Origin: Ignavibacteriae bacterium HGW-Ignavibacteriae-1
GTDB lineage: Bacteria > Bacteroidota > Ignavibacteria > Kapaibacteriales > UBA2268
NCBI GenBank assembly: GCA_002839825.1
Contig: PGYU01000027.1
Span: 1-32,170 of the forward strand
DNA: 32,170 nt
Direction of reading: 5' to 3'
Of this stretch, positions 1 through 7,837 are shown in pieces (the first letter of the stretch is position 1; every line of letters begins with the position of its first letter). Below the pieces are notes generated by a model. That model worked only from the letters and a program-made list of their open reading frames with translations. It ran no database searches and was not told where the DNA came from. The translations under genes were made by a program, and so were the position numbers.

Positions 1-90
1 AAGAAACAATATTTAGAATTTTAAAGTTATTTGAAAATTGCACTCCATTTTTCCCCCTCTTTTAAGAGGGGGTTAGGGGGTGTTAAGAAA
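1..90 (+). repeat. Left copy of ~90-bp direct repeat
   Basis: This stretch is repeated at 578-667 (offset 577) with about 84 of 90 positions identical by eye. From 16 to 90 only two positions differ. It contains an AT-rich leader and one REP-like hairpin, and sits in front of the DUF559 gene as the other copy sits in front of the next gene. It reaches the window edge, so it may extend further left. Confidence 0.9.
53..84 (+). repeat. REP-like palindromic element, copy 1
   Basis: Arms CCCCCTCTT and AAGAGGGGG are separated by two bases (53-72), followed by a conserved G-rich tail ending GGGGGTGTT (to 84). The same unit occurs at 491-522 (reverse), 546-577 and 630-661. It lies 23 bases upstream of the DUF559 start codon. 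Confidence 0.9.
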
Positions 91-107
91 ACTAATAGAA
101 TCGAAAA

Positions 108-491
108 ATGTCATATGAAATACCATATAACAAAATACTTGTTGACTATGCACGAGCAAATAGGAAAAATCCGACATTGTCAGAAAAATTGCTTTGGTTC
201 GAACTAAAAAACAAGAAGTTAAATGGATATGATTTTCACAGACAAAAGCCTTTTGGTTATTATATTTTCGACTTTTACTGCCATCAACTAAAGTTGTTAA
301 TTGAATGTGACGGAGAAACTCACAATCATGAAATTACAAAAGTTAATGATAAACGAAAGTCAGAATATGCGGAATCTTTTGGTTATAAGGTGTTAAGATT
401 TTACGATGCAGAAATAGTCCATAATATGTCAGGAGTTCTTGAACGGATTTATGATTATATTAAAGATTATGAGTCGTTGAAAAAACAATGA
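108..491 (+). CDS. DUF559-family PD-(D/E)XK endonuclease-like protein
   Basis: A 127-residue protein of the DUF559 family, a small Vsr-like nuclease fold. Visible core: a helical N-terminus with TLSEKLLWFELK (23-34), then IFDFYC with Asp55, then LLIECDGETH with Glu66, Asp68 and His72, then the amphipathic segment DKRKSEYAESFGYKVLRF near 81-98. These match the family's acidic and histidine catalytic pattern, and the length is normal. The start has an A-rich upstream stretch and no clear Shine-Dalgarno. The stop codon overlaps the following REP-like element by one base. Family members are predicted DNA nucleases, often annotated as stand-alone genes of unknown role. Being enclosed by four copies of one palindromic repeat suggests a link to that repeat, which is inference. 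The family call is firm; the substrate is unknown. Confidence 0.88.
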   Translation: MSYEIPYNKILVDYARANRKNPTLSEKLLWFELKNKKLNGYDFHRQKPFGYYIFDFYCHQLKLLIECDGETHNHEITKVNDKRKSEYAESFGYKVLRFYDAEIVHNMSGVLERIYDYIKDYESLKKQ

Positions 492-522
492 ACACCCCCC
501 GACCCCCTCTTACAAGAGGGGG
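491..522 (-). repeat. REP-like palindromic element, copy 2 (inverted)
   Basis: This is the reverse-complement orientation of the unit: tail AACACCCCCC first, then arms CCCCCTCTT and AAGAGGGGG around AC. It pairs with copy 3 (28 of 32 bases complementary) across a 23-base spacer, so the two make one large inverted repeat just behind the DUF559 gene, like a REPIN. Confidence 0.9.
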
Positions 523-545
523 AGTAAGACAGGGGTTCTCTATTT

Positions 546-577
546 CCCCCTCTTTTAAGAGGGGGATAGGGGGTGTT
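546..577 (+). repeat. REP-like palindromic element, copy 3
   Basis: Forward unit with 9-base arms around TT (546-565) and the tail ending GGGGGTGTT. It forms the right half of the inverted pair 491-577, and is followed directly by the second direct-repeat copy. Confidence 0.9.
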
Positions 578-667
578 AAGAAAGAAATTTTTGAATTTTA
601 AAGTTATTTGAAAATTGCACTCCGTTTTCCCCCCTCTTTTAAGAGGGGGTTAGGGGGTGTTAAGAAA
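578..667 (+). repeat. Right copy of ~90-bp direct repeat
   Basis: This is the partner of 1-90. The 577-bp interval between equivalent positions carries the DUF559 gene plus three REP-like units. Recombination between the copies would remove the nuclease gene cleanly and leave a single leader in front of the gene at 674. Confidence 0.9.
630..661 (+). repeat. REP-like palindromic element, copy 4
   Basis: Forward unit (arms 630-649, G-rich tail to 661), ending 12 bases before the ATG at 674. It will form a hairpin in the leader of that gene. Read in frame it encodes an artefactual peptide ending in KRGLGG, which should not be included in the protein. Confidence 0.9.
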
Positions 668-673
668 AAGAAA

Positions 674-2767
674 ATGAAAAAAAATATAATAAATATCACC
701 ATCACTATCATCTTGCTATTAATAGCAGGCTTGGGAGCTAATGCCCAAAACTCGCTTGATAATACAGGAGGGGCTATAAAAAATTCCGGTACCATTAGAG
801 TCAAAAATGGTCAGGTGAAGAGTTTGCCCGATACGCTTGGTGGCAGGGTGGAATTTTTGCAAAAGGTAGCATCTTCGCAACAAATTGTTCCTAATATTGT
901 TTACTTCCAATTAGTAATCGCAAACCAAGCAAAGAAAATCGTTCATGATTTGAGAGATGCCAATAATGTTATCAAACCATTGGTAGTTCTTGATTCGTTG
1001 ATAGTGGTTGATAGTGCACATTTTACTACTCGTTGGATTGGGTATGAGCCTGAAGACGTTCACGCGAAATCTACTGTCAAGAATAATGCTAAGTATTCAG
1101 GTCCTCGATATATCGTCCTTAATGCCGAAAATGAACCCCAAGATTTGATGGGTGTTGGTTCATTTTCGAAATTAATGATAGATAATCCACATGGTGTCAA
1201 TGTTGTAAGCGGTGGCTTCCTGATTGACGAAGAACTCAAACTCAACAGAGGCGAGCTTCGCAATTCGCAGGAAAATAACTTTACAATGATGGATACTACG
1301 CTGATTGTCCGGAATGTAGGAGCTTCACTTGCAGTTGAGCCACAATTTGAGGCATCAGTCAACATTCGCTACATAGGCACGGGTGATTTGGTCACCGGTC
1401 CTGAAACGCCGTCTGATGAGACTGTTCTACAAGATTTGTACGTCCAAAATACGGGCAATACCGAACTTTCGCGAAATGTAACGGTGAATGATTCATTATT
1501 CGTCGGAGCCACTGTCAATACGCTTGACGATACTCTTACTTTTACATCGGATATAAATCCTGTTTATGCAGGGTATAATGATGCAGCTGAAATTGCAGGC
1601 AATTTTGAAAGGACTACCTTAGTGATTGGCGATACAATCTTGCTTAATAATCCCCATACTTGGTTACTATTTGCTAATCAAGCTGATATGGCAGCAATTA
1701 CGCGAATAGTAAGCACTGTCAGACCCTTGACTTATCAACCTTATCCGGGTGGTGATGATAAAGTGCAGAGAATTATAAATTTGCAAGGTTTCGACGAATC
1801 AAACAATCTGATTGACCAAGGTATGGCAGCAAGTTTCGGGTTCGGCTGGAGACATTTGCAGAATGCACAATTCCACGAAACGGGCAATTTGCCTGTGCCG
1901 GAATTGCTTTTGCAACTTTGGATAGGTAATAATTGGTTCGATTTCGATTCTAATGAGCCAACGATTGATTTTGCAACAAATTGGGCATATAGCGACGTTC
2001 AATCAATATCGCAATTTGGCGAATTTGCAATTGGTTTGCCCGGCATGATTTCAATTATACTTAACGCTCGAATGTACCTCGAAGGAGCTTATCTGAAAGG
2101 GAATAAGGGCAGAATGCATACCGAACTGAATAATAGAGGATTGCTCGCACAGACAAATTATGATGCTTATCCGATTAATCTTGATACAAAATTCGACCCA
2201 ACTTTGATAACTCAAATTCCTGATTCGGCTGTAGATTTCATTGTGCTCGAATTTAGAAAAAAAAGAAATGATCAAGCAAGCTTCTACAAGACTGTATATT
2301 TGAATACTGATGGCAGATTGTTTGACATACATGGAGATTCGAACATAAGAATTACTCGTCAAGATGGAATTGATTCCGGTGGCGGAAATTACCACCTTGT
2401 AATTCGTCACAGAAATCACTCCCCGATAATAACTGCCGAACCAATAGCAATATATCCGCAAAATAACAGTTTTTTGTATGATTTTAGTCAACCCGGTTTG
2501 ATTGAAGGCTCGGAAGCTTCTATGAAAATTGTTGAAATCAACGACTTAGGTCAAAGGATTTTTGCACTCAAAGGAGGTTTCTTGAACGAAGATGTTGCTT
2601 TAATGGGAGGAATTTTCAATGTTACGCAAAATTATACTATGAACTACGACCACGAAGGTTCATGGATTGGTTTTACAAAATATGGCTTTTTCAACGCAGA
2701 CTACAACATGGATGGTCTAATCAATACACGTGACTTTAATATAAGCTGGAATAATAGAAGACAATGA
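674..2767 (+). CDS. Secreted protein with C-terminal dockerin-like motif
   Basis: About 697 residues from the ATG at 674. The open frame runs back to 608, but that part translates the REP-like repeat, and a good signal peptide (MKKN, hydrophobic stretch, then GANAQ) begins at 674. The body is β-rich and I do not recognise its family. The last ~20 residues contain YNMDGLINTRDFN, a Ca-binding dockerin-like pattern (D/N-x-D-G-x-I-N-x-x-D). No T9SS sorting domain is visible at the end, unlike the two following proteins. It is first in a close-packed cluster, with 31 bases to the next gene. It is probably a surface or extracellular protein, perhaps anchored through a partner; function unknown. Confidence 0.75.
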   Translation: MKKNIINITITIILLLIAGLGANAQNSLDNTGGAIKNSGTIRVKNGQVKSLPDTLGGRVEFLQKVASSQQIVPNIVYFQLVIANQAKKIVHDLRDANNVIKPLVVLDSLIVVDSAHFTTRWIGYEPEDVHAKSTVKNNAKYSGPRYIVLNAENEPQDLMGVGSFSKLMIDNPHGVNVVSGGFLIDEELKLNRGELRNSQENNFTMMDTTLIVRNVGASLAVEPQFEASVNIRYIGTGDLVTGPETPSDETVLQDLYVQNTGNTELSRNVTVNDSLFVGATVNTLDDTLTFTSDINPVYAGYNDAAEIAGNFERTTLVIGDTILLNNPHTWLLFANQADMAAITRIVSTVRPLTYQPYPGGDDKVQRIINLQGFDESNNLIDQGMAASFGFGWRHLQNAQFHETGNLPVPELLLQLWIGNNWFDFDSNEPTIDFATNWAYSDVQSISQFGEFAIGLPGMISIILNARMYLEGAYLKGNKGRMHTELNNRGLLAQTNYDAYPINLDTKFDPTLITQIPDSAVDFIVLEFRKKRNDQASFYKTVYLNTDGRLFDIHGDSNIRITRQDGIDSGGGNYHLVIRHRNHSPIITAEPIAIYPQNNSFLYDFSQPGLIEGSEASMKIVEINDLGQRIFALKGGFLNEDVALMGGIFNVTQNYTMNYDHEGSWIGFTKYGFFNADYNMDGLINTRDFNISWNNRRQ

Positions 2768-2798
2768 TGAAATTCAAGCTAACGGGAAAAAGTCTTGT

Positions 2799-4109
2799 AT
2801 GAGAAATGCAAAAATATTCATAATTGCTTTGTTTGTCTTTTTAAATTGCGTAACTAATATTTATGCTTTGGATACCCTTGCATTTGTTAATGTGAATAAT
2901 ACCTATTTAGTTAATTCTCATACGTTAGAGTTCCAACTTCGGATTCAGAGAAATTCGGACAAATGGCTGAAATTTGTAAACGGCACATTTCAATTTACTT
3001 TCCCGCAAGGAATTACGCTTGATTCGGATTTTGAAATTCAGCTTTATCAAACTGACTTACCGGAAACTGTAATTTCGGGTGCCGGATTGCCCAAAAAAGA
3101 ATATTTAATCGAGTATCAAAAATATGACGAACGGTTTAGTATTACAATTCTGGGACCCGAAAATTATATTGATTGCATGGATGTACCTCTTGATACTTCA
3201 CTGCTCTTAGGTCAATTCAGACTTATCAAAAACGGGGGAGACCCTATCCCGAAACTGATAGATTGGCTGCAGCCCCAAAATTATTACCAAGCAGTAGCAT
3301 ATAAAATCGAGACGGATTCGATTGAAAGCAATGTCACTTGGTATTATGCTGACGACAATGTCGAAATTCACGATGGCAGAAACAACACTTTTTCTATCGG
3401 TTATGATGAAAGTCGTCCTTGGGGATTTGAGTTCGAGGATTTCTGGGTACGTTACGCAGGACAAACCAATTTGCAATATGGATGGTCAACAAGGCGCGAA
3501 ATTAACGCTGTTGGTTATACAGTACTGAGAGGATACAAATTTACCGATGAACAAGTAGCATATACAGATACAATCGGCAGCTTTGTTGATTACGACCATT
3601 ACAATGCTGACTTTCTAAGCCAAGGGATTTCAGCATCGGGATTCATTTATGGTGAATTCGACGACCAAGTTCAATACCGTGGTGGCGATTATTCTTACGC
3701 TTTGTGGGGAAGATTAATTACCGATGACGGCTACGAATTCGACTCTTTGCTTTCTATACGTGATGTACCTGTGCCTCATGCTGTGATTGTACAGGCAAAT
3801 GCTTCACCAAACCCTTTCAATATTACGACCAAGATTAATTACAAACTTGATGATGACGTTTACCTGACAGCATTTGTAAGCGATTTGTTAGGTAAACAGG
3901 TCAAATTTTTAACTCATCCTGAAACAGGCGAGAAATTTGATAAATTACTGATGCCAATGGGTGAACATTATACAATTTTTTCAGCCCCTGAACTTGCTTC
4001 ACAAGGGCTTTACAATATAGTTTTGCTTGCTTACCCCATCAATGACCCTACTATTGAAATATCCCGTGCGATAGTCAAAGTCCAGCTCATCAAAGATGGC
4101 GTAAGATAA
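2799..4109 (+). CDS. Secreted protein with T9SS type A sorting domain
   Basis: 436 residues with an N-terminal signal peptide (MRNAKIFIIALFVFLN to about residue 23). Residues 25-150 look like a β-sandwich with a long hydrophobic strand pattern (VNGTFQFTFPQGITL), faintly cohesin-like, though this is not secure. The C-terminal ~100 residues begin SPNPFNITTKINYKL (about 335) and continue FVSDLLGKQVKFL, which is the T9SS type A sorting signature, with somewhat longer loops than usual. Export across the outer membrane by T9SS is therefore expected. It lies 31 bases after the dockerin-like gene and 15 before the WD40 gene, so co-transcription is likely. The specific role is unknown. Confidence 0.75.
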   Translation: MRNAKIFIIALFVFLNCVTNIYALDTLAFVNVNNTYLVNSHTLEFQLRIQRNSDKWLKFVNGTFQFTFPQGITLDSDFEIQLYQTDLPETVISGAGLPKKEYLIEYQKYDERFSITILGPENYIDCMDVPLDTSLLLGQFRLIKNGGDPIPKLIDWLQPQNYYQAVAYKIETDSIESNVTWYYADDNVEIHDGRNNTFSIGYDESRPWGFEFEDFWVRYAGQTNLQYGWSTRREINAVGYTVLRGYKFTDEQVAYTDTIGSFVDYDHYNADFLSQGISASGFIYGEFDDQVQYRGGDYSYALWGRLITDDGYEFDSLLSIRDVPVPHAVIVQANASPNPFNITTKINYKLDDDVYLTAFVSDLLGKQVKFLTHPETGEKFDKLLMPMGEHYTIFSAPELASQGLYNIVLLAYPINDPTIEISRAIVKVQLIKDGVR

Positions 4110-4124
4110 TTTGAACATAATTAT

Positions 4125-6032
4125 ATGCTAATTAAATCAACGATATGTTGTAGTTTGTTTTTTATTTTCATTTTGACAGCCCAAGCTCAGAATGAAATTA
4201 CAATCGTTGAGCCTGTTCCCGGTATTAAGCTCCTTTCCGGACAGACTGTCAATATCGTGTGGTCAATGGACCAGCCAAATCCTGTGGATTTATATTATTC
4301 ATACGGAGGCAATCAATACCTCATAGCTTCAAATATTGTTGCTCCGCCATACCAATGGTTGGTTCCATATTTGAATACCGATGAATTGGAGCTAATTGTC
4401 AAAAGTTATGAGCTTGAAATGCCTTTTCTCATTTGGCATCAACCCGACGCACATATTGATGAAGTAAGTTCAATCGCTTTTTCGGAAGATGGTACAAAAT
4501 TAATTACCACAGGAAAGGATAATAAAGTTAAAATTTGGGATATTCCGAGCCGCTCGTTGAGTGACGAATTTTTAATCGAGGGCGGCGTGTTGAAACAAGC
4601 AGTTTTCTTTCTGTCGGATGGTTTCGTAGCAGTCACAGATAGTGTTTTGATACTTTATGATTTGCTGAATGACATTCGTGAGGAAGTCAATGCAATAGAT
4701 TACGGCACAACATTTAGAAATGTCAGTTATTCCGATTTCAATGCTTTGATAGCAGTAGGCACCGAAAATGGCAAGGTTTATACTTTTTATCCGAATGGTG
4801 AATTAGTCGAAACTTATGAAACCGGTACTTCTTCTATAATTTATTCGGTCAAATTCGGATTCGATGGCTCAAAATTGTTATTTACCGATTACGAAGGTTA
4901 TACTCATATCGTTGATATTGCCTCCGGCACAATAGTTTCGAAGGGCGCTCATGGTAATATTAAAGCCAATACTGTTGTATGGTCGGCAGACACCGACAGT
5001 AGCTACTCGAGTATTGTTTCCTGTGGTGTTGACCGTACCGTTCGGCTATGGGATTATGAACAAGACGCTTACTTGGCATCGTTCAATTCCCACGCTCAAC
5101 ACATCCGAGCAGTTAGAATGTCCATTGACGGAAGCAGGGCAATTTCAGGTTCATTAGATAGCTATATCAGACAATATGATGTTCGGAATATGACAGAATT
5201 GACCCAAATCGCACTAAATCACGGTGGCGCAGTACTGAGTCTCGATATCACACCAAATTTAGATACAATCGCCACTGCGGGACGTGATAATTCGTTCAAA
5301 GTTTGGAGCAATGATGAAATCTATATCATTGAAACCTCGGAAAATTACGATTTGGAGAATGATTTATATATTCGAGTGCCCGACAAAGTTGTCACCGCGG
5401 GCTCAGATTTTGAATTGCCGATATTCAGTAATATTTCTAAAGCACTCGAACAAAGCGGTGAATCAAATTTCGATTTCAACTTAACTTTGGAAATCCCCAT
5501 TTTGATAATGGAGCCCGAAATTGGAATCACATCATTACCCGGGCAAATATACGATACAATCACTTTCCAAGGCAATTTTGCTCTCGGCGATGAACAAATT
5601 TTCGATTTTAATTCCCTTGCAATATATTCGTATATAGACCGAGATTCGGTCAGAATTTTAGATTTTGATATTGTAGGGCAAGATATTCCAATGATTCGTT
5701 ATATAAACGGATTGATTGTAATTGACTATGATTGTGAAGGGGATTTCGTTAGACGAGTTTATGTCGGCAACGAGAGAAACGGAATTTTACTATATCCCAA
5801 CCCGACAAAGGAATTTGCAAAATTAGCTCTTGATTTGTTAGAAACAGCAAATTATGAAATTAAATTAGCTGATTTGAACGGTGTCGAAAGGCAAATGATT
5901 CATAATGGTGAATTGCATTATGGTTCTTATGAATATGATATAGATTTGACTAATATTGAAAATGGCACTTACTTTGTAATTGTCAAATGGAATCAAAAAG
6001 GAATGAACTACAAGTTTCAGGTGAGCAAATAA
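4125..6032 (+). CDS. Exported WD40-repeat protein with T9SS sorting domain
   Basis: 635 residues with a signal peptide (to about AQAQN, residue 22) and a short Ig/β domain with the PVPGIKLLSGQTVNIVW motif. A WD40 propeller at about 105-425 follows: repeats such as VSSIAFSEDGTKLITTGKD with KVKIWD, NTVVWSADT with RTVRLWDYE, and LDITPNLDTIATAGRDN with FKVWS. Next come a β domain and a C-terminal sorting domain from about 555 (LLYPNPTKEF, IKLADLNGVERQM, NIENGTYFVIV, FQVSK). WD40 propellers are protein-interaction scaffolds; here the protein should end up at the cell surface. It is six bases ahead of the OmpA gene, implying a shared transcript and perhaps a shared envelope assembly. Confidence 0.82.
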   Translation: MLIKSTICCSLFFIFILTAQAQNEITIVEPVPGIKLLSGQTVNIVWSMDQPNPVDLYYSYGGNQYLIASNIVAPPYQWLVPYLNTDELELIVKSYELEMPFLIWHQPDAHIDEVSSIAFSEDGTKLITTGKDNKVKIWDIPSRSLSDEFLIEGGVLKQAVFFLSDGFVAVTDSVLILYDLLNDIREEVNAIDYGTTFRNVSYSDFNALIAVGTENGKVYTFYPNGELVETYETGTSSIIYSVKFGFDGSKLLFTDYEGYTHIVDIASGTIVSKGAHGNIKANTVVWSADTDSSYSSIVSCGVDRTVRLWDYEQDAYLASFNSHAQHIRAVRMSIDGSRAISGSLDSYIRQYDVRNMTELTQIALNHGGAVLSLDITPNLDTIATAGRDNSFKVWSNDEIYIIETSENYDLENDLYIRVPDKVVTAGSDFELPIFSNISKALEQSGESNFDFNLTLEIPILIMEPEIGITSLPGQIYDTITFQGNFALGDEQIFDFNSLAIYSYIDRDSVRILDFDIVGQDIPMIRYINGLIVIDYDCEGDFVRRVYVGNERNGILLYPNPTKEFAKLALDLLETANYEIKLADLNGVERQMIHNGELHYGSYEYDIDLTNIENGTYFVIVKWNQKGMNYKFQVSK

Positions 6033-6038
6033 TCTAAT

Positions 6039-7409
6039 ATGAAAAGCACTTTAATTATACTCATACTAATTGTTTTATTTAATATTGATGCCGCGGGTCA
6101 AGCTCCGAAAGGTGAATTCAAGACCATGCATATTGACAAAAACCGTGACACAATTGCTTTAAACAGAAGCTATGGTGATTGGTGGTTTGGTGCTCGCGGC
6201 GGACCAAGTGCTTTATTGTATTTTGGTGAATTGAATTTGTTTCAATTCCCGGGTGAGATTGATAACCCATTCAATTCAATTTTGAATTACTCATCAGGCT
6301 CCGGATTAGGCTATTTTATTGGGCTAACCGCCGAATGGATTCCTGTGGATGAAGTTTGGGGAGCAGGCGTCGGCGTCAACTTCTTAGACAAACGAACATT
6401 TACTTCCGAAACTAGACCTTTGGAAGATTCTTTAGATACAAAATATGAAGTCGTAGGTGCAAATTCATTCGTGAATTTTAACCTTTACGGACGCTATAAT
6501 TTTCCAATTCCGGGTTTACATGCCTTAATCGGATTTGATATTGATTTGATGGTTGGTGATGATTTCAAACAACGGAAAAAATTCATAAACACGGGCGATA
6601 TATCCCAAGACCAAACCGTTGCTATAAACAATCTTAAAGCCGGAATCGGTCTTCACATAGGCATTGGGTATGATATTTTTTCAGCCGATATAATTAATTG
6701 GGGTCGCATGATGATGACTCCATTTGTTACTTTACATATTGCAAGCTCATCTATCGGCGATAATGAAAGCAAATGGAATGTAGTATACGGAAAAGCCGGA
6801 CTTGCAATAAAGCTTGGCAAAGACAAAATACTTTATGATACATTGAAATATGACCCACTTTTCGAGCCGCCGCCTGTATATTTTGCATCTGCACAAGATT
6901 CGCGAGGAATTGAATTTGCCAAATATATTCCGGCAGAAGCTTTGCCATCGGCGACGATTGATTTAGTCCAAAATCCGGTATTGTTAGGCGAATTACGCCC
7001 ATCCGAATTAAAAGAAACTGAACGACCCAAAGTAGCCGCCCCCGAAACACCATTGATAAATGTGGCTGTGGGTCAAGCTAATCAATTCAGATTCCCGACA
7101 TCGGCTTCGACGGGATTGTCAAAAGATGTGAGAGAATATTTAGATGCCGTTGCCAATTATTTGTTAGCAAATCCAAATGCCGAGGTCAGAATCATTGGAC
7201 ATTCGGACAACCAAGGTACTTTATCTGAAAATACGGAACGTTCGAGAGCAAGAGCCAACAACGCTCGGCAGTATTTGATAGCACGAGGAGTGCCGGGAGG
7301 CAAAGTACTTTCCACATTCAGCGGTTCGCTTAGTCCGATTGCTCCAAACAACACCGAAGCAGGTAGACGACAAAATAGAAGAATTGAAATTGTTATTAGT
7401 TCGAAATAG
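6039..7409 (+). CDS. OmpA-family outer membrane protein
   Basis: 456 residues with a signal peptide (MKSTLIILILIVLFN to about AAGQ). Residues 45-270 are glycine- and aromatic-rich with alternating strands (WWFGARGGPSALLYFGELN, SGLGYFIGLTAEWIP), consistent with an outer-membrane β-barrel. A Pro-rich linker follows. The C-terminal OmpA domain (about 345-456) has VRIIGHSDNQG, SRARANNARQYLIARGV and GRRQNRRIEIVIS, the peptidoglycan-binding pattern with the conserved Asp and Arg. Family role: links outer membrane to peptidoglycan. Some T9SS components carry OmpA domains, but nothing here identifies it as one. It is followed after 35 bases by the response regulator. Confidence 0.88.
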   Translation: MKSTLIILILIVLFNIDAAGQAPKGEFKTMHIDKNRDTIALNRSYGDWWFGARGGPSALLYFGELNLFQFPGEIDNPFNSILNYSSGSGLGYFIGLTAEWIPVDEVWGAGVGVNFLDKRTFTSETRPLEDSLDTKYEVVGANSFVNFNLYGRYNFPIPGLHALIGFDIDLMVGDDFKQRKKFINTGDISQDQTVAINNLKAGIGLHIGIGYDIFSADIINWGRMMMTPFVTLHIASSSIGDNESKWNVVYGKAGLAIKLGKDKILYDTLKYDPLFEPPPVYFASAQDSRGIEFAKYIPAEALPSATIDLVQNPVLLGELRPSELKETERPKVAAPETPLINVAVGQANQFRFPTSASTGLSKDVREYLDAVANYLLANPNAEVRIIGHSDNQGTLSENTERSRARANNARQYLIARGVPGGKVLSTFSGSLSPIAPNNTEAGRRQNRRIEIVISSK

Positions 7410-7444
7410 TTTATTATTAATATAGAATCAAAAAAGAGGCATTC

Positions 7445-7816
7445 ATGTCAAAACAAAGAATATGTGTAATAGAAGATAACAACCCAATCCGAATGTTGTT
7501 CTCTACATTACTAAAAAAAGCAGGGTACGAAGTTGTAGATTTCCACAATGGTCAAACAGCTGTTGAATGGTTAATGGCTAACGAATGTTTTGGCATAATA
7601 ACTGATATATTTTTACCTGATATTTCGGGGAACGAAGTTCTAAATATGGTGAGACAATCGGCTTTAAATAAGGATATACCTGCAATTGCAGTTACAGGAT
7701 ATTCGGATTATGATGACAGAGAGAAATTTCTAAACTATGGTTTTAAACATTATATGACAAAACCGGTAGATGTTAATACATTTGTAACTGAAATCAGTAG
7801 AGTTTTTAATTCGTAA
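7445..7816 (+). CDS. Single-domain (CheY-like) response regulator
   Basis: 123 residues forming only a receiver domain. The acidic pocket is Glu10-Asp11, the phospho-acceptor Asp54 (in ITDIFLPD), with Thr84 (AVTGYSD) and Lys106 (MTKPV). All residues needed for phosphorylation are present and there is no DNA-binding output domain. Such proteins act by protein contact or as phosphorelay intermediates. It lies 21 bases upstream of a membrane sensor with a degenerate kinase core, so its phosphodonor may be another kinase. Confidence 0.93.
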   Translation: MSKQRICVIEDNNPIRMLFSTLLKKAGYEVVDFHNGQTAVEWLMANECFGIITDIFLPDISGNEVLNMVRQSALNKDIPAIAVTGYSDYDDREKFLNYGFKHYMTKPVDVNTFVTEISRVFNS

Positions 7817-7837
7817 TTTTAAAATGGAAAATATAGT

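Noticed and set aside
1-673. CRISPR array or IS element
   Set aside because: The repeats are few, in both orientations and unevenly spaced, and there is no transposase; the pattern fits REP-like units instead.
604-804. Minus-strand frame containing PPNPLLKEGG
   Set aside because: It is the reverse translation of the REP-like repeat plus the antisense of the signal-peptide region of the gene at 674.
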